From positions 19,016 to 83,015 of the forward strand of contig JBCDED010000003.1 in NCBI GenBank assembly GCA_039179985.1: a stretch of 64,000 nt of DNA. Reading direction: 5' to 3'. The stretch is from JBCCMQ01 sp039179985. Its GTDB lineage: Bacteria; Pseudomonadota; Alphaproteobacteria; Rhodobacterales; Rhodobacteraceae. Positions 8,051-16,967 of this stretch are shown piece by piece. The translations under genes were made by a program, and so were the position numbers. The notes beneath the pieces were generated by a model. The model was not told the origin of the DNA. It worked only from the letters and a program-made list of their open reading frames with translations, and ran no database searches. Each line of letters begins with the position of its first letter. Positions within the stretch are counted from its first letter, which is position 1.

Positions 8051-8629
8051 ATGCCAGCCCCCGTTGACGACAAAACCCGCTGTTTTGGCTCGAATAATCC
8101 GGTCTATGCCGAATACCATGACACCGAATGGGGGGTGCCTGTGCATGAAGATCAGAAGCTGTTCGAGATGCTGATCCTCGAAGGCGCGCAGGCGGGACTG
8201 AACTGGGAAACCGTGTTGATGAAACGTGACGGCTACCGCGCCGTTTTCAAGGGATTCGATGTGGCCCGTGTCGCGCGGATGACCGACGCAGAGCTGGAGG
8301 CCGCCCGCGAGAACCCGGCGATCATTCGCAACAAACTGAAGATCTACGCGACCCGCAAGAACGCCTGGGTTTTTCTCGACATCCAGGAAGAGTTCGGCAG
8401 TTTCGCTGACTATCTCTGGGCCTATGTGGATGGAGAACCGATCATCAACACCTGGAATGACGTCTCGGAAGTGCCGGTCACGACCGAGATTAGCGACGCC
8501 TTGTCAAAGGATCTCAAGAACCGTGGCATGACCTTCGTCGGCTCGACGATCATCTACGCCTATATGCAGGCCAGCGGTTTGGTAGACGACCATTTGGCCA
8601 GTTGCTGGAAACGGAGCGGGACCGCCTAG
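8051..8629 (+). CDS. tag: DNA-3-methyladenine glycosylase I
   Basis: A 192-residue Tag-family base excision enzyme that removes 3-methyladenine from alkylated DNA. Visible family marks are CFGSNNPVYAEYHDTEWG near the start, the LFEMLILEGAQAGLNW helix, and a C-terminal HLASC. The early Cys and His with the late His and Cys form the zinc site known in Tag. The frame is open back to 7949, but ATG 8051 has AAGGA eight bases upstream and matches the family N-terminus. It is convergent with the transglycosylase gene; the two stop codons share CTAG (8626-8629). It stands in the same repair-rich stretch as dnaE2 and imuB. Confidence 0.93.
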   Translation: MPAPVDDKTRCFGSNNPVYAEYHDTEWGVPVHEDQKLFEMLILEGAQAGLNWETVLMKRDGYRAVFKGFDVARVARMTDAELEAARENPAIIRNKLKIYATRKNAWVFLDIQEEFGSFADYLWAYVDGEPIINTWNDVSEVPVTTEISDALSKDLKNRGMTFVGSTIIYAYMQASGLVDDHLASCWKRSGTA

Positions 8630-9906
8630 CGCAGCCGCCGCAGGATGTCGTAGCTGGCGTAGCCGTCGGGCGTGATTCCGTTTGCACGCTGGTACCGGCG
8701 GATGGCGTCAATTGTGTCGGGGCCGATGATCCCGTCAATGCCCTTGGTAGAGAACCCCGCCGCGGTCAGGCGCTGCTGAAGCTCGCGTTTGTCCGAGTTT
8801 TTCAGGGGCGGGTCCTGCCTCGGCCAGCTTGCCCGGATCGGGCCGCCGCCTTCGATGCGGTTGCTGAGGTGCCCCACGGCGATCACATAGGCGTCGGCCT
8901 TGTTGTAGCGCTCGATCACTTCGAAATTGTCGAAGATCATGAACGCCGCGCCCCGCGCTCCAGCGGGCAGGAGGATCGAGGCCCTGCCGTGATCCGGTAC
9001 CGTGCGCCCCTGAATATCACGCACGCCCATGCGGGCCCATTGCGAGGGCCGTTTCGTTGTCTTGCGGTTCGCCTGTGCATAGTCGAAGCCCTGCGGCAGC
9101 CGCACTTCGACACCCCAGGGTTGACCCTTGGTCCAGCCAAAGCGCGCCAAATAGGCGGCGGTGGAAGCAAGGGCATCGGTCGGATCATCCGACCAGATAT
9201 CCCGGCGCCCGTCGCCATTGAAATCCTGCGCGTAGCTCAGATAGCTCGTGGGGATGAACTGGGTGTGCCCCATAGCGCCGGCCCAGCTGCCGGTCATCCG
9301 CCCGGGCGGGATATCACCCGCCTGAGCAATCCTGAGCGCGGCCACGAGTTGCTCTTCGAAAAATGCGCCGCGGCGCCCGTCGTAGGCGAGGGTGGCAAGG
9401 GCGCCCATGACCGGTGTGTTGCCGCGCACGGCGCCATAGGCGGACTCCAGTCCCCAGATCGCGGTAACGACCTCAGCTTCCACGCCGTACCGGGCTTCGA
9501 TTGCATTGAGCGTCGCGGCATAGTCGCGCCGGGCCGCGCGTCCATTGCGCACGCGCGTGTCCGAAACGGCGCGGTCGAGGTAATCCCAAAGCTGACGTGT
9601 GAACTCGGCCTGATTGCGGTCTTTCGAGATCACGTCAGCGTCGTAGCGCACGCCCTGAAAGGCGGCATCGAAGACCTGCGGGCGGATGCCCTGGTTCAGC
9701 GCCCGGCCCCGGAAGGCCACCACCCACCGCTGAAAACCTGCGTTGGACGTCGACAGAGTCGCGGGTCTTGCCATGGGGGCCACCTTGGGCGTTCGGAGAG
9801 ATGCTGCCGCGTCGCCCGGCCGTTCCATCGGGCGCGGGACGGACTGCGCGACGCTCGCTGTCGCGGCAACGAAGAAAAAGAGAAACGATAGTACCCAGGA
9901 CGTCAT
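8626..9906 (-). CDS. Lytic murein transglycosylase, MltB-like, with peptidoglycan-binding domain
   Basis: A 426-residue exported enzyme. Residues 1-20 are a signal peptide (hydrophobic core ending SVAQS). Residues ~50-345 form an SLT_2/MltB-type catalytic domain, with the catalytic Glu in IWGLESAYG and the family segments GAMGHTQFIPTSY and NGDGRRDIW. Residues ~365-425 are a PG_binding_1 domain (QQRLTAAGF, GIIGPDTIDAIRRYQ). It cleaves the glycan strand of peptidoglycan in the periplasm with 1,6-anhydro product formation. There is no lipobox Cys after the signal, so it is probably soluble. The gene lies 98 bp downstream of rnr on the same strand. Confidence 0.92.
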   Translation of the reverse strand: MTSWVLSFLFFFVAATASVAQSVPRPMERPGDAAASLRTPKVAPMARPATLSTSNAGFQRWVVAFRGRALNQGIRPQVFDAAFQGVRYDADVISKDRNQAEFTRQLWDYLDRAVSDTRVRNGRAARRDYAATLNAIEARYGVEAEVVTAIWGLESAYGAVRGNTPVMGALATLAYDGRRGAFFEEQLVAALRIAQAGDIPPGRMTGSWAGAMGHTQFIPTSYLSYAQDFNGDGRRDIWSDDPTDALASTAAYLARFGWTKGQPWGVEVRLPQGFDYAQANRKTTKRPSQWARMGVRDIQGRTVPDHGRASILLPAGARGAAFMIFDNFEVIERYNKADAYVIAVGHLSNRIEGGGPIRASWPRQDPPLKNSDKRELQQRLTAAGFSTKGIDGIIGPDTIDAIRRYQRANGITPDGYASYDILRRLR

Positions 9907-10004
9907 TCTGGCGCCTCGCGGATCGACTGCTCTGTTATTTTAAAGGATAGTAGCGCGAAGGGTCTTTGAAAAAAAGGGATTTCAGGCCCGTCGGCAAACT
10001 GTCG

Positions 10005-12257
10005 CTAGCGTCTTTTTCGTTTGACCTTGCGCTTGACCTTATCGTCCTTCCGGCGGGCCAGCGCGGGTTTGCGTCCGGGGCGGGCCTTGCGGCCGCGCGG
10101 CGCGCCGCGTGGCAGGGGCGCATCCGCGAGTTCCAGCATTTCGAGGATTAGCCCACCCGTTTCGGGCGCGGCTTCGGCCAGCCGAACGGTGACCTTCTGA
10201 CCCAGTTCGATCGTGGTGCCGGAACTTTCGCCCATCAGCGTCTGGGTTCGGGGGTCGTAGACGAAGAACTCGTGGCCGAGACTGCGGACCGGAACCAGCC
10301 CGTCGGCGCCGGTTTCGTCAAGCTTCACGAAGACCCCAAACTTGGCGATGCCCGAGATCCTTCCGGTCATCTCTGTGCCTACGCGGTCGGCGAGATAAGC
10401 GGCGAGGTAGCGGTCAGTGGTATCGCGCTCGGCCATCATCGAGCGCCGCTCGGTCTGGCTTATGTGAGTGGCAGCCGTTTCCAGGTCATCCGCGTCTTCA
10501 GCAGTCAGTCCGTCCTTCCCCCAGCCATGGGCGCTGATCAGCGCACGGTGGACGATCAGGTCGGCATAGCGGCGGATGGGCGAGGTGAAATGCGCATAAG
10601 CCCGCAGTGCGAGCCCGAAGTGGCCATAGTTCTCGGGGTGGTAATAGGCCTGCTGCATGGACCGCAGGGTCGCGAGGTTGATCAGCTCATCCGCTTCGGT
10701 GCCCTCGGCCTGCGCAAGAAGCCGGTTGAGATGGGCCGTGCGCAGGACCTGCCCTTTGGCCAGCACCAGTCCGCTGGCCTCTGCCGTGTCGCGCAGGGCG
10801 TCGAGGCGGTCGGGGTCCGGTTCTTCGTGGACGCGGAAGACCAGGGGCGTGCGTTTGGCGGTCAGCGTCTCGGCGGCGGCCACATTGGCAAGCACCATGA
10901 ACTCTTCGATAAGTCTATGCGCATCGAGCCGGTCCTTAAAGGCGACCGAGGTGACCTTGCCGTCGTCCGACAGGACGATCCGGCGTTCGGGCAGGTCCAG
11001 TTCCAGCGGCTGGCGCGTTTCCCGGGCCGTAAGCGTCGCGCGCCATGCCTCAAAGAGCGCACTCAGCAGGTCCGCGACGGGCTGGGCGGTGGCAGTCGGC
11101 TGGCCATCCGGGACCGATTGGGCGTCCTGGTAGGTCAGCGAAGCGCGGCTGCGCATCAGCCCGCGGTGGAAATCATGGGCGATCTTATGCCCGTTTTTGT
11201 CCAGAACCATGCGCACGGCAACGCAAGCCCGAGGGACGCTTTCATGCAAACTGCAAAGATCACCCGACAGCCGGTCGGGCAGCATGGGCACGACGCGGTC
11301 GGGGAAATAGGTCGAATTGCCCCGCTTGCGCGCCTCGCGGTCCAGGTCCGAGCCCGGTATCACGTAATGGGCCACGTCGGCGATGGCGACCCAGACGATG
11401 AAGCCGCCCTTGTTCTTGGGATCGTCGTCCGGAAAGGCGCAGACCGCATCGTCGCGGTCGCGGGCATCGGCGGGGTCGATTGTCAGCAGGGGGATGTCGC
11501 GCAGGTCCTCGCGCCCTTTCAGCCCCGCGGGTTTTGCGGCGTCTGCCTCGGCCATCACGGCATCAGGAAAAGCGTCGGGGATGCCGTGTTCGTGGATCGC
11601 GATCAGCGACACGGCTTTCGGCGCGCCCGGGTCCCCCAGCCGGTTGACGATCCGCGCGCGTGGAAGACCAAGGCGGTCTTTCGGGCCTGCCTGTTCCGCC
11701 TCTACCAGTTCGCCGTCCTTTGCGCCGTGGGTCTCGCCCGCGCTCACCCGCCATTCGGTGTCGGATTTCTTGTCGATTGGCAGGATGCGTCCGCCCTCGT
11801 CGCTTTTGCGGAAGATGCCCAGAAGCCGCCGTGGGTTGGTGCCGATCTTGCGGATCAGCCGACCTTCATAGGCGTGATCCTCGGCGCGAACGTCCGTAAG
11901 GCGGGCGAGGATCCTGTCGTTCTCGCCAAGGGCCGGATCTGACGCGCGTGGCAGAAGCAGGATTCTGGGTTCCGGGCCCTCGCCCTGCCATTCCATCGGG
12001 CGTGCGAAGAGATCACCGTCTGCATTGGGCGCCAGCACCTGCAGCACGCTGACCGGTGGCAGCTTTTCAGGGTCGCGGTAGGTCTTGCGGCGCTTCTCGA
12101 GATGGCCGTCGGCTTCGAGTTCTTTCAGGATGCGCTTGAGATCGATCCGCGCAGCGCCCTTGATCCCGAAAGCGCGCGCGATGTCGCGCTTCGAGGTCTG
12201 GGTCGGATGTGCGGAGATCCAGTCAAGGATCGCGTCCTTGGTGGGGAGGTCTGTCAT
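10005..12257 (-). CDS. rnr: Ribonuclease R
   Basis: A 750-residue RNB-family 3'-5' exoribonuclease that degrades structured RNA and takes part in tmRNA-linked mRNA decay. Order: N-terminal winged helix (~1-70), cold-shock-like domains (~75-220), RNB catalytic domain with LTIDPADARDRDDAV near 270 holding the metal-binding Asp residues, FTSPIRRYADLIVHR near 590, S1 domain (~655-720), and a very basic Lys/Arg-rich tail. The frame is open to 12389, but ATG 12257 gives the family start MTDLPTKDAILDWI and avoids overlap with imuB. It lies 53 bp after imuB on the same strand. Confidence 0.95.
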   Translation of the reverse strand: MTDLPTKDAILDWISAHPTQTSKRDIARAFGIKGAARIDLKRILKELEADGHLEKRRKTYRDPEKLPPVSVLQVLAPNADGDLFARPMEWQGEGPEPRILLLPRASDPALGENDRILARLTDVRAEDHAYEGRLIRKIGTNPRRLLGIFRKSDEGGRILPIDKKSDTEWRVSAGETHGAKDGELVEAEQAGPKDRLGLPRARIVNRLGDPGAPKAVSLIAIHEHGIPDAFPDAVMAEADAAKPAGLKGREDLRDIPLLTIDPADARDRDDAVCAFPDDDPKNKGGFIVWVAIADVAHYVIPGSDLDREARKRGNSTYFPDRVVPMLPDRLSGDLCSLHESVPRACVAVRMVLDKNGHKIAHDFHRGLMRSRASLTYQDAQSVPDGQPTATAQPVADLLSALFEAWRATLTARETRQPLELDLPERRIVLSDDGKVTSVAFKDRLDAHRLIEEFMVLANVAAAETLTAKRTPLVFRVHEEPDPDRLDALRDTAEASGLVLAKGQVLRTAHLNRLLAQAEGTEADELINLATLRSMQQAYYHPENYGHFGLALRAYAHFTSPIRRYADLIVHRALISAHGWGKDGLTAEDADDLETAATHISQTERRSMMAERDTTDRYLAAYLADRVGTEMTGRISGIAKFGVFVKLDETGADGLVPVRSLGHEFFVYDPRTQTLMGESSGTTIELGQKVTVRLAEAAPETGGLILEMLELADAPLPRGAPRGRKARPGRKPALARRKDDKVKRKVKRKRR

Positions 12258-12309
12258 GGGTGTGGCGTACCATGGGCCGCGTCGTCCGTCACCGGGAAAG
12301 CGCGGGCGC

Positions 12310-13974
12310 TCAGGCAAAGGCGCCCTGGCAAAACCAGCCGGCGGACATCTCGCCGCCATGGGCATAGTAAAGCCAGAGCCGCGTGCCATCCTCGGTGATC
12401 ACCTGCCAGTAATCGCGGACGCCTGATCGCCAGTTCGGATCGTCGAGCCACCATTCCGGCGCGATACGCTCGGGTCCCCGCGCTTCGGCCAGGGCATAGG
12501 TCCGCCGGCGCCAGCGGAAGCTTTCGGGCGGATCGGGTACGTCGGGCGCGGCGACGGGTTCGGGCGGCCACAGCCTGAGGGGCCGGACCGTTGCGGGCCG
12601 GGGCCAGGGGCCGGCCGGCTCGGACCAGGCCGCGCCCATGACCGTGCTGCCCTTTTCGGGGATATGGCTGTCGGCAGGCAAAAGCCGTGTGATCCGCTCG
12701 AGGCCGATCCGCGCCCCGATGCGTCCGACCAGATCATCCATGGCCGAACTATCGCTCATGCGTTCGCGTCCGCGCGCCGCCGCCTCGGCATGGCCTGAAT
12801 GCTGGCGGTCGTGGACCGGTTCGGTGACCGTGGCCACAAGGCGCAGGATGTCGATGCCAAAGCCCGCGTCGATGTCGGCCAGCTTGAGCTTCAGAAGAGG
12901 GCGAATGCGGTCGGGCTCGAAACTGGGGCGGGCGAGCCCCACCTCCACCACCTCGGCGGCCTGGTCCACGCGGTGCGCCTCCAGCGCCACGCGCCGGGCG
13001 CCGCGCCCGCGCGCCTTCAGCTTCTCGGCAAGCGGCGGCAGCAGGCGGTCGAGCCCGGCCAGAAGATCGTCTTCCAGCCCTATGGGGTCGGGCAGGGTAA
13101 GGCGGACGGCGAAGTGATCGGGCGCGCGGGCGGGCGAGACCGGTTCCGGCTCTACCCCGAGCGCCTGATCAAGCCGCCGCACCACGTCGCGTCCGAAGCG
13201 CCGGGCCAGCGCGGCCCGGGGCAGACCGGCCAGATCGTCAATCCGCCTCAGTCCAAGCCGCGTCAGGCCGTCCACGGCGGTATTTGAGAGCCGCAGCGCC
13301 GTGATGGGCAGGGCGCCGATGGCCCGGCGTGTCTGGCCCGGTTGGGCGATGCAGGTCGTGCGGGCGGCGGGCGTGTCTGGCTTGGGCGCCGCGCCGCCCC
13401 GTTCCCAGTGCCGCCTTTTGGCCGCGCGCGAGCGGGTGGCGCGGGCCTCCTGATCGATGGCGTCGCCCGTATGCCCCCTGCGCTCTGTGCCGCTCGTCTG
13501 CCCGGCAAAGCGGGCCAGCGCCCAGGCCGCGCCAAGCGTATCGGCGATACCGCTCTGCACGCTAAGCCCCAGATCGTCGCAGTCTTCCCCGACCTGGGCG
13601 ATGAGCGCCTCTTCACCGCCGAAAAGATGGGCGCACCCGGTCAGATCGATCACAAGACCACCCGGCGCTTCTTCAGCCACCCAGGGCGAATATTTGCCCG
13701 CCCACCGGCGCAGGGTCGTCAGGAAAGCCGCCTCGGCCACGGGATCGGCGCTGCGCGTGATCAGGGTAGGGCACATGGCGCGGGCATCGCGCACGGGCTG
13801 GCCCGGTGTCAGACCCGCTGCCGAGGCCGCATGCGAGAGGCTGGAGAGCACCTGCATGTTGTTCTCGTCGGCAACGATGGCGAAAGGCGCAGCGATGGCA
13901 CCGCGCGCCTGCCGCAACAAGCGTTCGGCGGCCAACCGGGGAAACCAGAGCGACAGAATGCGGCGGTGGGGCAT
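12310..13974 (-). CDS. imuB: ImuB-type Y-family polymerase homologue (mutasome accessory)
   Basis: A 554-residue protein with the Y-family fold. The first strand reads RILSLWFPRLAAERLL in place of the D-x-D motif of active polymerases, and the palm reads EEAPGGLVIDLTG. This is the inactive ImuB pattern: ImuB bridges the beta clamp and DnaE2 in SOS mutagenesis. A basic Arg/Ala-rich stretch near residues 165-215 looks like an insertion before the helix-hairpin-helix part. The end, GVRDYWQVITEDGTRLWLYY, is typical of ImuB. A perfect SOS box ends 12 bases before the start codon. imuA, which usually precedes imuB, is absent here, and dnaE2 is 5.5 kb away. Confidence 0.9.
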   Translation of the reverse strand: MPHRRILSLWFPRLAAERLLRQARGAIAAPFAIVADENNMQVLSSLSHAASAAGLTPGQPVRDARAMCPTLITRSADPVAEAAFLTTLRRWAGKYSPWVAEEAPGGLVIDLTGCAHLFGGEEALIAQVGEDCDDLGLSVQSGIADTLGAAWALARFAGQTSGTERRGHTGDAIDQEARATRSRAAKRRHWERGGAAPKPDTPAARTTCIAQPGQTRRAIGALPITALRLSNTAVDGLTRLGLRRIDDLAGLPRAALARRFGRDVVRRLDQALGVEPEPVSPARAPDHFAVRLTLPDPIGLEDDLLAGLDRLLPPLAEKLKARGRGARRVALEAHRVDQAAEVVEVGLARPSFEPDRIRPLLKLKLADIDAGFGIDILRLVATVTEPVHDRQHSGHAEAAARGRERMSDSSAMDDLVGRIGARIGLERITRLLPADSHIPEKGSTVMGAAWSEPAGPWPRPATVRPLRLWPPEPVAAPDVPDPPESFRWRRRTYALAEARGPERIAPEWWLDDPNWRSGVRDYWQVITEDGTRLWLYYAHGGEMSAGWFCQGAFA

Positions 13975-13986
13975 GGGGCAGCAAAT

Positions 13987-14001
13987 GTTCTTGTAATGTT
14001 C
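13987..14001 (-). promoter_or_regulatory. LexA (SOS) box of imuB
   Basis: GTTC-TTGTAAT-GTTC is an exact match to the GTTC-N7-GTTC LexA site of alphaproteobacteria. It lies just upstream of imuB and in the divergent space before the cytochrome c' gene. SOS induction of imuB is the expected result. Confidence 0.85.
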
Positions 14002-14115
14002 TCACTAAATAGACCTGAGGAGCCGATGAGTCGAGTCCATGCCCGCGTGACTTTCTGTCCGCCCTTGCGTAGCGTTTCCAGCACGATCCTTGCTCTGATC
14101 CGAAAGGACATTTCC

Positions 14116-14577
14116 ATGACGAAGCTCTCTTGTCTCACCACCCGCACCAGATGGATTGCTGTGGGTGTAACGGCGCTGATCGCCACCGCCGCTCTGGCCC
14201 ACGAAGGGGCAGAGGACCCGCAGGTGCAGGCGCGCATGACGAACATGAAGGAGATCGGCGCGGCCACCGAGACCCTCGGCAAGATGGCAAAGGGTGAAAC
14301 CGCATTCGACGTGATCACCGCACGGACCACCGCGATCACGCTCGGCTCGCTCGCCTCGTCCATTCCGACGCTCTTTGAGGCCCCCGCAACCGATCCAAAG
14401 TCAGAAGCACTGCCGGCTATCTGGGAGAACTACGCGGATTTCACCGCGAAATCAGAAGCCCTGGTCACCGCAACAACCGACGGCGCCACGATGCGCACAA
14501 TCGAAGATCTGCAAGGGATGATGCGTGACGTGGGGGCCGCTTGCAGTGCCTGCCACGAGGTCTACCGCAAACCGTGA
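14116..14577 (+). CDS. Cytochrome c' family protein (C-terminal haem)
   Basis: A 153-residue exported protein: signal peptide to about residue 33 (TALIATAALAHEG), then a helical bundle, and a single C-terminal CSACH haem site eight residues from the end. Length, signal and a C-terminal CxxCH are the marks of the four-helix cytochrome c'/c556 family, periplasmic proteins that bind NO or carry electrons. Start ATG 14116 has AAAGGA seven bases upstream; the frame is open far upstream but that overlaps imuB antisense and is not real. No partner redox gene is adjacent, so its role stays open. Confidence 0.9.
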   Translation: MTKLSCLTTRTRWIAVGVTALIATAALAHEGAEDPQVQARMTNMKEIGAATETLGKMAKGETAFDVITARTTAITLGSLASSIPTLFEAPATDPKSEALPAIWENYADFTAKSEALVTATTDGATMRTIEDLQGMMRDVGAACSACHEVYRKP

Positions 14578-14612
14578 GCCGAGCTTTGGTCCGGAAGAAC
14601 GATGCGCAGCCG

Positions 14613-14640
14613 CGCGGGTCGGAAAAATCTCAGACCCGCG
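14613..14640 (+). terminator. Hairpin after the cytochrome c' gene
   Basis: An 8-bp perfect inverted repeat (CGCGGGTC and GACCCGCG) with a 12-base loop, 35 bases after the cytochrome stop and before clpP. There is no T tract, so it is a weak terminator or attenuator candidate. Confidence 0.4.
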
Positions 14641-14703
14641 ATTGACTCTCCCTGATCCGTCAACACCTATTGCGGGACGATAGGCAGGGACAAGGCGACC
14701 GAT

Positions 14704-15297
14704 ATGCGCATGGCAGACGACGACAAGACCGAAGACAAAGAAGAAAAACCCGCAAGCGGGCGTGCCGGTGAGCTATTCTTTAAGGCGCGCACCGTGATCG
14801 TCGCGGGCGAGATCAATGACAAGCTTGCGCAGCGCACGGTGACCCAGCTTCTGGCCCTTGCCGAGGACAGCGACGACCCGATCAACATGATCATCTCTTC
14901 GCCCGGCGGCCACGTGGAATCGGGCGATATGGTCCACGATATGATCAAGTTCATCCGTCCCACGGTCCGGACCATCGGATCCGGTTGGGTCGCCTCGGCC
15001 GGTGCGCTGATCTTTGTGGGGGCCGAAAAGGACCATCGCTTCTGTTTGCCCAACACGCGCTTTTTGTTGCACCAGCCCTCGGGCGGTGTTGGCGGCAAGG
15101 TCACCGATATCCAGATTCAGGCCGAGCAGATCCGCATTATGACGGACCGCTTCAACAAGCTTTTTTCAGAAGCTACAGGCCAGACGGAAGAGAAGATTGC
15201 TGAAGATACCCAGCGGGATTTCTGGCTGACGACGCAGGAAGCCGTGGATTACGGTCTTCTGGGCAAGGTTATCCGCTCGGTCGACGAAATTGCCTGA
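14704..15297 (+). CDS. ClpP-like serine peptidase
   Basis: A 197-residue member of the ClpP/crotonase fold. The triad is present: Ser in GWVASAGALIF, His in FLLHQPSGG and Asp in EDTQRDFW. The DYGLLGKV segment near the end is also standard for ClpP. The N-terminus is charged (DDDKTEDKEEK) and replaces the usual ClpP axial loop. The start is ATG 14704 with AAGG eight bases upstream. No clpX or clpA lies next to it, so this is likely a second ClpP-type peptidase beside a canonical clpPX elsewhere. Its partner ATPase and substrates cannot be told from here. Confidence 0.9.
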   Translation: MRMADDDKTEDKEEKPASGRAGELFFKARTVIVAGEINDKLAQRTVTQLLALAEDSDDPINMIISSPGGHVESGDMVHDMIKFIRPTVRTIGSGWVASAGALIFVGAEKDHRFCLPNTRFLLHQPSGGVGGKVTDIQIQAEQIRIMTDRFNKLFSEATGQTEEKIAEDTQRDFWLTTQEAVDYGLLGKVIRSVDEIA

Positions 15298-15303
15298 CCG
15301 GCG

Positions 15304-15960
15304 TTACTCGGCGGCTTCGGCGACGGTGGCGCCCCTGCGCGCATAGCGCGCCATGAAGGTCTCGACGGCGGCATTGGCCACGCGGTTGATGTCGTCTTCG
15401 TTGGCGCTTTCGACAAGGCCGAACATCTTCTTCAGGAAGACGTCGGAATGGCAGAGCATCTTCAGCTGGTCGGCGGCCATCTCGGGGTCGTCGATGTCCA
15501 TCTCGGCCTGCACCACGGGAGACTGCAGAAATTCGATGAGGGCGCCGCGCATGCTTTCGGGACCGGCCTCGTAGAAGGACCGGCCAAGCTCGGGAAAGCG
15601 GCGCGCCTCGCCGACGCAGACACGGAACATTTCTTGCGCCCAATCTGACAGAAGGAAACGGGTGAAGAACTGGCACTGCCGCAGAAGGATGTCGCGCAGG
15701 GCCATGCCTTCGTGCAGATGATCGGTGACAGCGCCCGCGTGGCGCTTGCATTCGATCAGCAGGACCGCTTTGAACAGGTGCGATTTGTCAGGGAAGTAGC
15801 TGTATAGCGTCGCCTTCGACACGCCCGCTTCGCGGGCAATGTTGTCGACGTTGGCACCTTCAAAACCGTCCCGCATAAAGACCACGCGCGCGCCTTCGAT
15901 GACATCATCGTATTTGCGCCCCTTCTTGATGGGTTCGGCTGCGGTCAGCGTTTCGGTCAT
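15304..15960 (-). CDS. TetR/AcrR-family regulator
   Basis: A 218-residue TetR-type repressor. Residues ~18-65 are the helix-turn-helix (FEGANVDNIAREAGVSKATL then YSYFPDKSHLFKAV). The rest is the helical ligand and dimer domain, which carries C-terminal Cys residues but no motif that tells the ligand. It is divergent from fghA across 176 bp, so fghA and its downstream genes are possible targets. Its stop lies six bases from the clpP stop on the other strand. Confidence 0.92.
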   Translation of the reverse strand: MTETLTAAEPIKKGRKYDDVIEGARVVFMRDGFEGANVDNIAREAGVSKATLYSYFPDKSHLFKAVLLIECKRHAGAVTDHLHEGMALRDILLRQCQFFTRFLLSDWAQEMFRVCVGEARRFPELGRSFYEAGPESMRGALIEFLQSPVVQAEMDIDDPEMAADQLKMLCHSDVFLKKMFGLVESANEDDINRVANAAVETFMARYARRGATVAEAAE

Positions 15961-16136
15961 GTCTTGGCCCCTAAGTCAGCGGTTTGGTCGTCTGCGAGTC
16001 TTCTTATTCGTGTTGGCTAATATATAAACTCCCCAGTTCAGTTTCCACAAGCAGGGCGACACATAGATCGCATTTGCTTGTTCTGGCGTGGCTGGCGCGT
16101 TAGCGGTGCTGCGACGGACAGTGAATGGAGGCTGCC

Positions 16137-16967
16137 ATGGAAACCCTGTCGGAAAACGCCTGTTTTGGGGGTGTTCAGGGCGTCTACAGCCATGAAAGTG
16201 CCGCATGCGACTGCGATATGACGTTCGGGCTTTTTCTGCCGCCGCAGGCGAAGATGGCTTCTGTTCCGGTGCTGTGGTACCTCTCTGGTCTCACATGCAC
16301 CCATGAGAACGCCATGGTGAAAGCCGGGGCGCAGGCACACGCGGCCCGGGCCGGGCTGGCGCTGGTCTTTCCCGACACCTCGCCGCGCGGCGCCGGTGTT
16401 GCGGACGACGAGGCCTATGATCTCGGCCAGGGCGCCGGTTTCTACGTGAACGCGACCGAAGCGCCCTGGGCGCCCAATTTTTCAATGTGGAGCTACGTAG
16501 CCGACGAGCTGCCCAACCTCTTGACCGCGACCTTCCCGGTGGATGAAACGCGGCAGGCGATCACGGGGCATTCCATGGGTGGCCACGGCGCGCTAACGCT
16601 GGCAATGCGTCTTCCGGGGCGCTTTGCCAGTGTCTCCGCTTTCTCGCCGATCGCCCACCCGACCCGCTCCGACTGGGGCAGGAAGCAACTGGGTGCCTAC
16701 CTCGGAAACGATGACGCGCGCTGGCAGGCCCATGATGCAACGGTGCTGATGGCCGGGACCGGCTTTGACGGGCCGGTGCTCGTCGATCAGGGAAGCGAAG
16801 ATCAGTTCCTTGACCTCCTGATGCCCGAAGCGCTGGCCGGGGCGATGGCGGCCCGGCGCCAGACCGGGACCTTCCGCATGCACCCCGGCTACGATCACAG
16901 CTACTTCTTCGTCTCGACTTTCATGGGCGAGCACGTGACCTTCCACGCCGATGCGTTGGCCAGGTGA
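16137..16967 (+). CDS. fghA: S-formylglutathione hydrolase
   Basis: A 276-residue alpha/beta hydrolase of the esterase D family. Visible marks are PVLWYLSGLTCTHENAM, the nucleophile Ser in GHSMGGHGAL, Asp in DQGSEDQFL and His in GYDHSYFF. It hydrolyses S-formylglutathione to formate and glutathione in the glutathione-dependent formaldehyde pathway. Start ATG 16137 is favoured over ATG 16125 because GGAGG lies five bases upstream. The formaldehyde dehydrogenase gene is not beside it. Its stop overlaps the GTG start of the DUF188 gene by four bases. Confidence 0.95.
   Translation: METLSENACFGGVQGVYSHESAACDCDMTFGLFLPPQAKMASVPVLWYLSGLTCTHENAMVKAGAQAHAARAGLALVFPDTSPRGAGVADDEAYDLGQGAGFYVNATEAPWAPNFSMWSYVADELPNLLTATFPVDETRQAITGHSMGGHGALTLAMRLPGRFASVSAFSPIAHPTRSDWGRKQLGAYLGNDDARWQAHDATVLMAGTGFDGPVLVDQGSEDQFLDLLMPEALAGAMAARRQTGTFRMHPGYDHSYFFVSTFMGEHVTFHADALAR

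Noticed and set aside
10272..11942. Plus-strand open frame of 556 codons
   Set aside because: Antisense to rnr; no known motifs and no ribosome binding site.
15961..16136. TetR operator in the tetR/fghA gap
   Set aside because: Only a short AACT-CCCC-AGTT repeat was seen near 16030; too weak to call without a second copy.
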